DNA of 64,000 bases from Strongyloides papillosus (GCA_005656395.1 SRSI01000073.1:682001-746000); one strand, 5' to 3'; numbered from the stretch's first letter, positions 44,500 to 57,580 are shown. A program made the numbers and translations. The notes: generated by a model from the letters alone, not told the origin.

Positions 44500-45536
44500 C
44501 TATGAATCATTTGTTGAATCGTTACTTCGATATATTACAGTTTGCACAGAGTCATCAGATTCATACCCAGATTGTGATGATAAATTAATACCCTCTTCAT
44601 CGTAACAATTTTCATTATCCTGAGCTACAGTCTCAATAACCATATCGTCATGAGAATAATCTTCATCAACAATAGTATTATTACTATCAGAGTTACCATT
44701 TAATGACTTTTTAATACAATTCTTAGAGATTTTTTGCCTTTTAAATGTACTAAACAACAATCCATATAAAACTTTATTTTCATACTCAAGCATTGCTAAC
44801 CTTTCATCCTTATCTCTATTGGCATTCTCATATACATCAAGATCATGGAGAACCTCATTAGCTACAGCACTAAAAACCATATCGCCGTGAACTTTGTTAC
44901 AAGCATCATTTAATTTGCACTCCGTATTCCTAATTATTTCTTCCATATTAGGCATTGCTGACATCTCTCTTACTATTTGACGATGTTTTTTCATAACAAC
45001 TTCCAAGGTATTATGATAATCCTGCAACAACACTCTTAAATCCCCCCTTTCTTCTTTTAATTCTCTAATTGTAGCATTTTCTAGTCGTAGGCGATCTATA
45101 ATTTTATTGTATTCACTATTTCCATAGTATCCCTTTGCAGATTCCCCTTTCTCCGTATTTTCGTTAAACTAAAAATAAAGTATAAATGATATTTCATCTA
45201 TAAAATTTTATATTATTATTCCTAAATCTTTTCACAATATAATCTATTTTTTTACTAAAAGAAATAAAAGTTTTACTATCTTATCCTATTCCTTTATTTT
45301 CCATAATAAAAATTAACTACATATTCTTTTATCAATAAAAAGAAAAAAAAAGTCTAAGAATACAAACTTACTTGACTTAAATCATGTAATTTTTTTTCAA
45401 TTGCTTTAGTTGTTTTTAGTGTATCATCTATCTTTTTATTTTTTTCATTTAAAGTAGTGATAAAGTCTTTCAATGAGGATAACATTTCTTGAACTGAAGA
45501 GGATGTATCATTATACGCATACATACTTTTTGACAT
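44500..45536 (-). CDS. SIKE/FGFR1OP2 family coiled-coil protein
   Basis: Exons 45372-45536 and 44500-45168 (203-nt intron, phase 0), 277 residues. The N-terminal helix (VQEMLSSLKDFITTLNEKNK) corresponds to the start of human SIKE1/FGFR1OP2. The central coiled coil has LENATIRELKEERGDLRVLL and QDYHNTLEVVMKKHRQ, aligning with NTQIRDLQQEN and HQDALELIMSKYR of SIKE1. A later ENKVLYGLL matches the ENKELRELL segment. The acidic, Ser-rich tail of about 75 residues (DDMVIETVAQDNEN to RSNDSTNDS) has no equivalent that I recall. Family members belong to STRIPAK phosphatase-kinase complexes. Divergent with the channel gene on the right. Confidence 0.8.
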
Positions 45537-46166
45537 GATACAAAATATAATATGGAAGGAGTAAAAAAAGTTTATGTGTTAATATGTATAGTAAAAGTGA
45601 TAAAATAAATAATATTTTAGGAGATAAAAAAATATTAATATTCCTTTAGTTGGTGTTATTTGGAGAGAATTATATGTGATGGCAGACAACAAATAAAAAA
45701 GGAGATGAGATTAGGTCATTACTCCAATGTCTACTTTTGTTCTTCTGTTCTAGATTTTACCCCAATATGTTTCGATGTGGTGTATAGAGATACAATAAAT
45801 AATAGATGAAAGACAAAAAATAGATAAATAGAGTTTAAAATGACAAAAACTTCTTTTTCTTAACTTTAAGACATTGGAGTATATAAAAGATGATGTAGGA
45901 AATGAATGATAGATTAAAGATATTAACTTAAATTAGAATTAAAAGCTTTTAGCTACCTCTAATATCATTATTTATAAATATCATAAAATATTTAATGGAA
46001 CATTTAAAAATTATATATGATAACAACCTTATGTCACGTAAAAAAATAATATTAATAATATAGAAGTGAAAAATGTCATATATATTTCTACCAAATTTTA
46101 GGTGAATGGCCATTTTAAATATATGTTTGGTGTTTTATTAGCTGATGTTGAATTTTCCTACACAAA
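45537..46166. promoter_or_regulatory. Shared divergent promoter region
   Basis: 630 bp between the starts of the SIKE-family gene (minus) and the cyclic nucleotide-gated channel gene (plus). A+T-rich, no obvious conserved site. Confidence 0.35.
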
Positions 46167-48518
46167 ATGGATATTACCTCTAACGATTTGGAATCTAATA
46201 AGCGGGGCAAAGAAGAGGTTAAGGCGCTGGAAAGGAAAGAGAGTACAGTTAGTTTTAAGAAAATAGTAATGACAATAATTATCATACGTAACTGGATTTC
46301 AAAAACATTAAGGGGGAAAAAACGTAATATTGGTATTGATGTAGAATTATTCGAAAAGGAGAGAGCTGCCTTTATCGACAAAATTTTTGGTAATGATGTT
46401 AAGGAGAAAGATCCCTTCCACTATCAAATATATACAGCCCTAATTTGTGGTAACAAAACTTTTCGCCAAAGATTAATGGATACTTTTGCACTTTTAACTG
46501 TATCTCAAACAAGTACCTTCTATTATTACTGGACATTTATAGTTACATTAGCCATAGCATATAACTTAGTTTTTATATGTGTTTTTATATTTAGGGAAGC
46601 TTATGAAAATTATTTTGATGAATGGTTATTTGCTAATCAGATCTCCGATATAATCTATATAATTGATATGATTTTTCACAGTAGAAAAGGTTAGATAAAT
46701 AATATATATATATAAAAAAAATAATAATGTTTATGAAAAGATAAAAAAAAGTTGATAAATAATATATAATATTACATAATACTTCTTTATAGAATTTTTG
46801 GAGGACGGAATATTAAGAAACGATGGGTATGAAATGTTAAAAAGGTACTTAAAAAGTAAAATATTTGTTTTTGATGTTGTCTCAATCCTCCCAACTGATT
46901 TCATTGTGAAGTACCATTATTTGTTAGTCTTTGCTAGGATTAACACACTTACAAGGGTATATAGAATAAGTGACTTCATCAATATGACAGACACCAGAAC
47001 AAACTGGCCACATCTTTTTAGAGTAATAAAACTCATAAGTGTATGCTTTATCATCTTCCATTGGAATGGATGCTTTTATTTCCTCATTTCTATTGCTTAT
47101 GATTACCAAAATGCAACTATCGAAGATTGGGTATATTCTTTTGAGAAGATTGCTGATCCTAGAGTCCCTAATTGTGATCCCCGGTTCCCTGAGGTGGAGA
47201 ATTGTTTTATGAATGAGAGTTACAATATGGCATATAATAGAATTGATTATATAGAGGAGTTAGATTTATTCTGGGAGAACAAAACGAGAACTATACCATT
47301 TGGTAATTTAACGAAAAAATATCAATTAAGTTTTTATTGGTCCGCTCTAACGCTAGTTACATTAGGTGAACAGGCCTGGCCCAATAATACATTTCAAATG
47401 TGTTTTGAGATACTAGATACATTAGTTGGGTTATGTGTTTTTGCTGCAATTGTCGGTGACGTTGGTAATATGATTTCATCAATGAATGAACAAAAATCTA
47501 GATTTGAGGAGAGATTAGATGGTTGTAAACAGTATATGAGGTATAGGAATGTTAAGCCAGAATTAAATAAAAAGATAATTGAGTGGTTCCATTATACTTG
47601 GAGATCAAATATTGCGAAAGTGGATGAGGAATCTATTGTAGAGTTATTACCGAGACGGTTATATGGACAGTTAGCTATAAGTAATCATATGAAAACATTA
47701 TCAAAAGTTAAATTATTTCAAGATTGTGAGATTGGTGTCCTGTATGAGATTATATTACGTCTCAAACCAAGGATATTCTCTCCGCAAGATTATGTTTGTA
47801 AGAAGGGTGATGTTGGGAATGAGATGTATATAATTGAGAGTGGTAGTCTCGAAGTTGTATCAGAGGATGGTAATATCGTATTTGTAACTTTAGAAAAAGG
47901 AGCTGTATTCGGTGAGTTAGCTTTGCTAAATATCCCTGGTAGTAAACACGGAAATAAAAGAACAGCTTCCATTAGAAGTAAAGGTTATAGTCAATTGTAT
48001 GGGTTATCAAAAGATGATTTATGGGAATGTATAAATGAATTTCCGAATGCTAAAAATATTCTAATAGAAAAAGGTCAGTTTTTTATCTTTTTATACATTA
48101 TATATTAATAAAATACACAGGAATCTAATAATAATAAATAACGTTTGTTAACATTAATTAAATAAAAAATTTTTTCTAGGAAAAGAAATACTAAGAAAAG
48201 ATAATTTGTTGGATGAGAATATGGAATCAAATTTATTTGAAGAATGTAGGAGTATAGAGGATATCTACCATACACTTCTTTATTACGTTAAGAATTTAGA
48301 AGAAAAAATAGATGACATCAATAGTACATATAAGGTATTTATTATTTAATTATAATTTTAATTTAATTACCTTTTTTTAGAATGGTACAAGAGAAATAAA
48401 ACAAAAGTTAACGATGTTAGAAAAGAATTTTAAAATTAATAAGAAAAAAATAAAAATGGATTATGAGAGGAGGAAGAATGAAGTTGTATCTGGAATGGAA
48501 GAAGAAGATGAACCATGA
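46167..48518 (+). CDS. Cyclic nucleotide-gated cation channel subunit
   Basis: Exons 46167-46689, 46793-48073, 48180-48334 and 48381-48518, 698 residues. Six-TM channel: S1 near residues 117-145, S4 region (RINTLTRVYRISDF, then TDTRTNWPHLFR), S5 with FHWNGCFYF, a long turret with N-glycosylation sites, and the pore TLVTLGEQAWP near residue 360. C-linker is LDGCKQYMRYRNVKPELNKK. The cyclic-nucleotide domain has FSPQDYVCKKGDVGNEMYII and FGELALLNIPGSKHGNKRTA; the Thr after Arg favours cGMP in this family. After the second splice the frame continues EKGKEILRKDNLLDEN, then a C-terminal coiled coil. Candidate counterpart of C. elegans TAX-2, TAX-4 or the CNG subunits; the filter GEQ rather than GET hints at a TAX-2-like partner, which I cannot verify. 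Expected in sensory cilia. Confidence 0.92.
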
Positions 48519-51500
48519 TAATTATGTCATTTAAATTAAATGTTTTTGCCTATATTATATCAATATATCATTATGGGCTATTGTATTACTTATATATCAT
48601 ATCTTTAATTATTAGTACCCTTTTGTTATATTTTTTTAAATAAATTCTTTTATGTAAACTTTTCTACATTACTTATTTCTCTACCTCTTCCTGCAGGTAG
48701 GATTTTATTTTTTAACAACCTATTATGTTTTAAATATGTATTTGTATTAATAATATATATATTAACATCTCAAAAAAAGATAATCATAAATTATTTATCT
48801 TTTTCATTTTACCAACTAACTTTATATAAAATATTTATAATATTAAATTTCAAAATGCCTTCTTTATATTAACAATTTCATTGCCATTTTTTTTAACCAA
48901 AAAAGAAAAAGTTTTGTTATTGATTTAAGAGAGAAAATTACCTTAATTGTGGGGAGGATTTATTTAATGGTGTTTTTTGAAAATATTTATTTAATGAATA
49001 CCATCTATTATTTAAAATTTATAATTTTTACTCCTTTTAATGTAACTAAAAATTTTTGTTTATGAAATAAAAAAAAATTATTTTGACTTTGCATTCTTCT
49101 TAAGGAAAAATGGAGGAAAAATTTTTTTTTTAAATATACAAAAAGTTGTTATCCTAATTCTTGAGAAATATTATATGAGTATTAAATTGCTTTATTGGTA
49201 CATTTTTTACCCATATAAGAGAAAAACAATACATTATGGTGCATTATCATTATAATTTTTTGAAGTATAATATATTATTGTTTTATTTTTATTGTAATGA
49301 AACTGCGAATTGTTTGCATATATAAATATAGATAAAAATATATCTGTAATAACATAACACATTTTTGAAATAATAAAGTTTAATATTATTATTTTCAGCC
49401 GACACATAGAATTATATAATTTGTTTTGTATACCTGATATTATTATTATCATAAAAAAGCTACCTTATTTAAATTATCGTCAAATACATAATATCTCTTT
49501 TGTTTTCATTCTATTGTGTTCCATTAACAAAAAAATTTTGATCAAATTACTCCAATATGTTAAGTGGTTGAAAAAGATATATCTATTTTGTTTAAAATAT
49601 TGACACTTTGTTTTTTTATTTATTTTAAAAATTTTGACTACCCAAAGTGTAAACATCCTTAATTAGCTTAAAAATGAGACAAATATAATATTTTTTCTAT
49701 CTATTTCCTACGAATAATTTCATATTTTTATATCTATTTCACATGTAAATATCATTGCATAAATTTCTCGAAAAATAATCATATTTTATTTAAATATTTT
49801 TTCTAATTAATGAAAGTTATTATTATGGAGGGGAAAGAAAAGAAGAAGGAAGATGAAAAGGAGAGAGATATATATAAAAAATTAAATAAATGATTAATTA
49901 CTTGGTAGTGGATGATTTTTTTTTTAAATTTCCATCAAATTATGTAGTTGTTTTTATTGAATAATAATATAAGTTAATTTAAATGAAAAATAATAATTTT
50001 AAACGAAAAATTATTATTATTTTTTGTCTTTATGTTTTTCTCAAAAAATATAATGTTATTTGATTTATTAATTTGAAAAATTATACTTAAAATATGTTTT
50101 TCTTTTTTTATTCCTTTAGTTATGAAGTATTTATTATTTCGTTTATTATACTGGTGTCTTGGGTAATTTGCTGAATAGGTGTTTTTCATTACTGTGATTT
50201 ATGGGAAGATTTTTTATTTTTTGCTGTTTAATATGGTAAAAATCCCATTATTTTGATGGAAAGTGATATATTTTTAAGTAAATCTTAAATCTTCTTTACA
50301 GATATTAGTTATTCTATTTTTTATTTATGTTTTTCCTTGTTTTTCTTTATACTTTCATTATCATTAACTACAAACTAATTTAGATACCATTCTTCTCTCG
50401 GTTTTGTTTTTACTACACTAATATTTCTTTTTTTATCTCCTAAAATAATGAGAAATTCTATTTAAGGGTGTAAGTTCAGTTTTTAAATGTATTATGTCAT
50501 CTATATATCATTAACTTGATATTAATGCCCAAATTTCGTTATTTTTTACTTTCTATGAGAAATAAGATAAAAATCCCCCTTATTTAACTCCTCCGTCCTC
50601 CTAATACTTATGATAAATTTCAATTTACAATGGTCATCACCGAATTACATATTATATGCTATTATGTAATGACGTAAGACGTCTATAAAAGATGGCGTTA
50701 CAATGTGCCAAAAATGAAAAATATTAAAAAAGACTTATCAGTGTAGGATATATTTTTATATGTATAATATTAAAGATAATTTTTTTTCTTTTTTCTTTAC
50801 CATAAAATAAATATATTTAAGAAGATGGTCGGTAAAGGGAAAGTAATATAACATATTATGCATTCTTGTAATATAAACTAACTTACACGCTTGAATTGTT
50901 TAGTTATGAAAAACAAAGGCGAATTACATTTTCCTATCAACTTTGTTAATCCATACCTAATATAGAATTATTATACTTTAGTTAGATTTTAAGAAAAGTA
51001 CAATTTTTTACTTAGAATGTCTATTAATGAAAAATATCTTATAAATAATTATGTTTTTTTTTATTTTTAAAATTTTGTTATCCACTTTTTTATTAAATTT
51101 CCTTTTATAGCTATTTTAAAAAGACATTTTGAGTATATATATTTTGTAAAATCATGAAAAGGATAAAAAAATAATAAATCTAGTATTTTATAAATCCATT
51201 ATTCTTCTTCACTTCTCTTTTTTTTTGTTGTTATTACTCATTGAAAATAATATAATTTCACTACTGGAATGTAAAAGTCATTTTTTTGGATTATATTTTA
51301 GTCTGATGTAGGAACTCATAAAATTTTTCTCACGTGAAAGACATTATACTATTAACATAATATTGTAATTGATTATGTGAGTAGTTTATTAATAATTAAT
51401 GGATTAAGTTCAAAAATGGTGCCTTTTTAAAGTGGTCGTATATTTTTCCTCCATATTTCCCCATTTATTATATTTACTCTTTTAAGGGTATAATGATAAT

Positions 51501-52470
51501 AACAATTATAAAAAAAGGTATAAACAATTAAATATATAATTTTAAAAATAAATAAATAATTTTCCATCAAATTTGGTTATCTTAATGAGAATAAAAATTT
51601 TTAATTTACCTTATTATGAAATATTTATTGTTAATGTTATTAGGTATATTTAAAACAATTAAAATACATATTTCTATATAACATTTTTTTATCACTAGTA
51701 TAATTTTTATTGAGGTATTTTTGGTATTTAAAGTGATGAATATAATGTGTAAAATAAAAGTTTAATTATTAAAATTTCTTCAAAGTTTCCATTTTGTTGT
51801 AACATTATCTAAAAAAAATAATTATATTTTTTACTGTAAAATAACAGTGTAATGATATTCTTTTTTCCTACATTTATTTATCAAAAAAAGGAAAAATTTT
51901 ATCCTTATTATAAAATTGTTTACGCCCTATAAAAGTACTTTAATAAAAAGTGGTATTTTAACAAAGTACATTTACATACATGCATTTTAAAAAAAGTTTG
52001 TGTTATTTTTTTTCCTTGTCACCTTATATTCTTTACTGAATGATTTGAAAAAGTCGTTTTTTTTATATCATTATAAAAAAGTGTATATAGATAAAATAAA
52101 TATATCTTTTACATGATAAAACAAAAAAAAACCACAAATTATTTTCAAAACAAAATAAGCTTTTAATTAGTTGGTACTTTTAAGTGATATTTTCAAGTCA
52201 TTAACACTTATTTTCACTAATCATCCTCAAAAGTTTATTCCAAACAATTAATCTACAGTAAATTATGAGTATATATTTCTCTAGATATGTGATATTTTTA
52301 TTCTCTAAATAATATATCTCTAATATTTAATTGTTTTTCAGATAAATTATTTTCCATAAAATAAATTATTTTTTTTAAAATCTCCCTCTTTATTAACTAA
52401 TTTGAAAATATTTCTAATCTACCATAAATTCATTCAAAATTCATTTATACAATCCATTTTGTTGCAATAG
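48519..52470. other. Four-kilobase gene-free A+T-rich stretch
   Basis: Many short low-complexity frames on both strands, none credible. One compact cluster stands out: TGACGTAA at 50670-50677 followed by TATAAAAG at 50684-50691. No RNA gene recognised. Confidence 0.4.
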
Positions 52471-52493
52471 AAGGCGCTCTCTTGGAGTGCCTT
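52471..52493 (+). promoter_or_regulatory. G+C-rich hairpin in the ubc-17 5' leader
   Basis: AAGGCGCTC - TCTTG - GAGTGCCTT: a 9-bp stem (one G-U pair in RNA) with a 5-nt loop, 33 nt upstream of the ATG at 52526. It is the most G+C-rich short stretch for several kilobases. It could affect translation or bind a protein. Confidence 0.45.
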
Positions 52494-52525
52494 CAAAAGA
52501 CAATCGAGAAAGTGACAATAAAAAA

Positions 52526-55500
52526 ATGACTACTAATAATAATAATGTTGATGAATCATGTAAGTTTCCCTTACAATTATTTTTATTTTTCCTATATCTA
52601 TAAATAACTTTAACATAATTATTATTTCACTGCAATTTTTAATTTATACACACATCAATTGTTTATCTTTAACAAACAAAATTTTATAGTTATTCAATCC
52701 ATAAATGATATATGAAAGTAATTTATTATATAATTTATAAAGAGTGTAACATAAATATAATTAGAATGAATTTTTATTTTTCTTAATTCTAAGAATACGA
52801 AAATAAATTTCTTTTTTTTTCCTAGAAATTCATATTCTTTTTTATGTATACCTCCATTAGTTATTAATTATTAAATAACATAAGAAAAATATTAGTACGA
52901 TAAAATTAAAAATATACACATACATCTAAGTGTTCTATTATTTTTTAAATATAATGAAATAAAATTTTATTATGTCATTTATTTTTATATAATAGTACTA
53001 GCGAACTTTCACGAAAAAGTGTAAATGATATTTAAAATGAAAAATATTATATTCTTCCTCGTACTGGCACTTTTTTAAAATTCATTCTGTTTTTTTGTGA
53101 TCCCTAAAAATAATGATATTTTTTCCTGGAAGAATTAAATTATTATCATTAAATATGTGTTATTTTGAATGTTCTTTGGTTTCTGGAGTTGAATTTTATT
53201 CTTTAAACTTTTAAAAATAGTTTAATTAATTTAATGTTTTTTAAGTAGAGAATAATTTTCAAATGGTATTAATTATGTATTCATCCTTAGAGGAATAAGT
53301 AGAAAATAAATCTTCACTTTTTTTCTAATGTGAAGATCGTAATAAAAATGGCACAAAATTATGTACATTTCTTGAAATAAGTTTTTTTTTGCATGACATT
53401 ATTAATAATATTTTTAATTACTTTCTTTGTTTATAATCCTTATTATTACCTGTGCAAAATGTGATAAAACATGAGATTAACATAAAATATTATAATTGTT
53501 AATGAAGGATGTTGGAAAAGGAAATCATTACCTCATGTATTTTTACCATTTTCTAAAACTCATAATTTTATTTCACTTCCTTGATAATAAAAATAACATT
53601 AATTAAAATATTATAAAGTTTTCACAAAGAAATTGCACTATATTTATTAATTATTAATTGTTTTTTAGTCTTTGGTAAGAAGAAAATTTTTGCACTTGTT
53701 AATGGATCGAGAGCTGTCATCCTATCAACTGGGATGTTTATTGGTAGAGCTGTAATGGGAACTACAACATCAACCATCGGAAATCAAAATGTTGAAGAAG
53801 AAATTTGTGTTTCGGAGAGGTTAATTAGGATGCTTGATCAAAAACCATTAAAAATGGCAACTATGCTAAAACTAACAAGGTAAGTAACAATTTTACTGTT
53901 TATAATTTTTAATTTTCTAAAATAGGATAATTAATGATGCATCACCAGAGGAGAAAATAGAATTCTTTAAAAATGGTGTTATTCATAAAATATGTACACG
54001 GCTAATTGAAGAAGGAGACATAAAAATTAATACTCATATATCATTATCTAAAACGAACTCTAATCCTGAAAGTTTAGATAAAAGAAAACAGAAAAAAACG
54101 CCATAATAGTATTGCAAGTTTGGCAATACGGGGTATTGGTTATGGTACCGGTTCCACTAGATCACGTTGGGATGTTGAGAAGGCCATCGAAGAAAGGATA
54201 ACGAAAGAGGAGCATATTATATGGCTATTAAATGCTTTAACGGCATTTTTATATAAATCTTTCCATGATAACTCATCAGTAGATATTAATGACTTTGCTA
54301 ACACAGATTTTAGTTACATAACACCTGAAGTTTGTAAACAAATCTATGATACAAAAGTACTATTATTATTCGATTACCATCTAACAAATGATAGCATCTT
54401 TGACATCTCAGAAAGGGTTGATTTATTTGAAGCAATCTTCGAAACAATAAGTGTCATGTCTATGATACCAAATTTCATACAATATATCGTTTCTCCATTA
54501 TACAACGATGGTAAAAGCATCTCAAAAGAGTTAATTCCAACCTTCAGACATACCCTTCAAACATATCCAAATTTATTTAAAAGGCAAATGATAACACCTG
54601 ATTATCGTTTAATAGAATTCATTAAACACGTCGAGAAGTACTCGAGGATGATTATGAATGCAACGAGAGAATTCGAGAGACACCTGCCCATGGAGAAGAG
54701 AATTAAAACAGCTACTGGTAAAAGATTTAACGGTGAGGTGAATAGGGTACTAACTCCTAAAGCAATTGAAGACATCTCTGAGTTGGGTAAACAATTATCA
54801 CCGGAGAGTATTGCAGAGTTAGATAAAATTTACAGTAAAGTGATGTCAGAATGGGTTATGCAAAGTTATCGGTATGTTATTCTAATAATGTGCAGTAAAT
54901 AAATTATCATTAAATGTATGTTCTATTTTTAGGTTTGTTGATGCTGATGGTAAATTAATTGTACCATTTTCATATGCCAAGGATGTCAGAAATGTTAATC
55001 CGTTTGCTGGGGCATTAAGGGAAAGAACTAAAAGGATTGCTAAGGAACTTGCTTCAATGGTAAATTCATTACCACAAAATGCCAGTAATAGCATTTTTGT
55101 TTGTGTTGATGAGAGTAGGTGTGATGTAATTAAAGTTCTTATCAGTGGTCCTGATGATACTCCATATGAGAATGGATTATTTGAATTTGATGTATTCTTC
55201 CCCACTTCCTATCCATTTTCACCACCCAAATGCTCATTCCTAACAACAGGAAATGGAAATGTTAGGTTTAATCCAAATTTGTATAATGATGGAAAGATAT
55301 GTTTATCAATTCTCGGAACATGGGAAGGCAGACCTGAAGAGAAATGGAGCCCCTATTGCTCATTATTGCAGGTTCTTATTAGTATTCAAGGATTGATATT
55401 TGTCAAAGAACCATACTTCAATGAACCAGGGTTCGAGAAGTACCGGGGAACAGAGAAGGGAGATTCATTTTCCAAGAAATACAATTTACAAATTGAACAT

Positions 55501-55840
55501 GCAACCATAACATATGCTATACGTGATCAAATAATTCAACCTTCAAGACATTTTGAAGTTAGTTTTAAATATAAATTATTTTAAACTTATAAATTTTAAT
55601 TTGTTTTTTCCATTATAGTCTGTCATCAAACGCCATTTTTGGTTAAAAAGACACTCAATAATAAAACAAGTACAAAGATGGGTAGTTGAAATGAGAAAGG
55701 AGATTGCTGAGATGAATAAACCAAACAAAAAAAGGGATTCATTCTGCTTTGATACAGTATACAATCCTGTTGTACAGGAGAAAGTTATTCAACAATTAAT
55801 ATCAGAGCTAACGAACATGAAATGTCCAATTGATGTATAA
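52526..55840 (+). CDS. ubc-17: BIRC6/BRUCE-type E2 ubiquitin-conjugating enzyme (no BIR domain seen)
   Basis: Exons 52526-52559, 53669-53879, 53926-54871, 54933-55557 and 55619-55840. The middle part (GIGYGTGSTRSRWDVEKAIE) matches the C-terminal third of human BIRC6. The UBC core follows: SGPDDTPYENGLFEFDVFFP, RFNPNLYNDGKICLSILGTW (catalytic Cys in KICLSIL), EEKWSPYCSLLQVLISIQGL, EPYFNEPGFEKYRGT, and a tail RHFWLKRHSIIKQ. This E2 class has a larger UBC fold than usual. No BIR zinc domain lies upstream within the 1.1-kb first intron or the exons; the C. elegans counterpart is ubc-17. Exon 3 is interrupted by a one-base excess at an A7 tract (54092-54098): the frame before it ends in TAA at 54103, and the frame after it resumes with RHNSIASLAIRG. 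The tiny first exon is tentative. Confidence 0.82.
52560..53668 (+). other. Large first intron (1.1 kb) of the ubc-17-like gene
   Basis: GTAAGT at 52560 and TTTTTTAG ending 53668. Other introns in this gene are about 46-61 nt, so this is either a regulatory intron or a sign that exon 1 is a separate 5' leader. No gene is visible inside. Confidence 0.4.
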
Positions 55841-56000
55841 TTATAATAAATCAATATTTATAACACAATTTATTTATTCAAATAAAAAAACACAGTCTAT
55901 GAGTTTATTTTTTAATTAATAATAACTTTAATATATTGTTTTTTACAAACATAAAAATATATACAATTAGTATGTAATTAGTTAAAAAACAAAATAAGAC

Positions 56001-57580
56001 TTATTTTTCAATTATTGATAGAACACCTCCTACAAGATGTAGACTTCCCGTTACCAGAACACGAATCTCTACATCATCAGGTGTTGTCTTTCTGAGGGTA
56101 TTTATAAAATTCATGCAGTTTTCAATAGCAGGAAATGTAAATGAGGGAGCACCATTTCCAATTGTTTCCCATATTTCTTCATTCTCGTGACATTTATCTT
56201 TAACGTTACTTGTTAATGTGGGTTTATCACTCGAGGTTGTGGTATCCAATTTGACTATGGTACTTGAAAATAATACTAAATTAAAGTTACATTTTTTAAG
56301 AACCTCCAAAAATTGATCACCTTTCCTTTCACCTGTTGTTGTAAATAGGAGTACCTTAATACACCTCCCATTTTCATCGTCAGTAACATCATTCATAAAC
56401 CAATCACAACAAACTGCAATACTTTTTTGTGTATGTGCTCCATCAAGCATATACAAAATACCATTATTTACAACTTTCTGTGTTCTTCCTCTCCATAAAA
56501 AGGACTTAAAAAGTTTTTGTAAATACTCTACCGACTGTACATTCTTCGTATAGTTGTAAATAATTATTTTGTTATTCTTAACCATCTCTTCTTCCCATTT
56601 TTGAGCAATTGCCGTTGCTAACGATAAATTAGTTAATTGATGCTTGCCAGTTAAGTGGAGATAATCGATTAATCTTTCATCCAATTCCCTTGCTACAATC
56701 AATTTACATTTCTTTTCATAGCTACGTTTATGTAGACTATCCATAGCTTCAATTTCCTGAGGGATTGTTATGCAGGGAACGGATTCCTTCATGATACCAC
56801 TTTTATGCCATGCTATCTCTTTTAATGTATCTCCCAATAATGATGTATGATCATAATCTAGAGTTGTTATCCCACAAACAGTTGGTTTTCGGATGATATT
56901 TGTACTGTCATACTCCCCACCAATACCAACTTCCATTATTGCAACATCAATCTTCTCTCTCAAAAAAGTATAATATGCTAGGATTGTTAAAAATCTAAAA
57001 TACCCAGGTAATGGTTGGATATTTTTCTCAACAAGTCTGTTATAAATATCAAAGAAGTACTTTGAAAATGTTATTTTATCAACCTCCTCCCCGTTGATAC
57101 GGATTCTCTCTGTAACATTAACCAAATGTGGTGAACTAAAGAAACCAGTCTTGTAACCTTTATCTCTAAGAAGAGCTTCTATCATAGCTGAGGTAGTACC
57201 TTTACCTTTGGAACCAGCTATATGTATGACATTTAATTTATCAAGATCATTAACATTAATGTTGCAAGCCTCAAAGTATGCCTTCATTAGTGGTAAACTG
57301 TTATTTTGTGTCATCACCCTATTCCTCCTGGCCTCCTCAATAGCCTTAGCATTTGAGATTAACGAATTTAACTTTATAATAGCATCCTAAGAGAGAAAAA
57401 ATATAATTATCTATTATTATTTTTACAATTTATATATATACAAAATTATATAAAGATAAGAGCAAAGTTTTATTGGTTTAAATAACTTACATCATATAGA
57501 TTACATTTTGATAATTTCTCCATTATATGGGTAGATGACTGGAGTATGAATGATCTTTGCAAAAATGTCAACCTAACCAT
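56001..57580 (-). CDS. FPGS: Folylpolyglutamate synthase, probable mitochondrial and cytosolic forms
   Basis: Exons 57491-57580 and 56001-57386 (104-nt intron, phase 0), 491 residues. The first Met (57580) gives MVRLTFLQRSFILQSSTH, basic and hydroxylated like a mitochondrial presequence. A second Met (57523) begins MEKLSKCNLYDDAI, aligning with the cytosolic start of human FPGS. The Mur-ligase fold has P-loop AGSKGKGTTSAMIEALL, then FFSSPHLVNVTERIRINGE, VEVGIGGEYDSTNIIRKP, DHTSLLGDTLKEIAWHKSGI (the Lys is carbamylated in family structures) and LDGAHTQKS. The enzyme adds glutamates to folates using ATP, which retains folate in the cell and organelle. Convergent with the ubc-17-like gene (160 bp between stops). 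Divergent from URM1. Confidence 0.93.

Noticed and set aside
46115..46381. 88-codon minus-strand frame
   Set aside because: Antisense to the first exon of the CNG channel.
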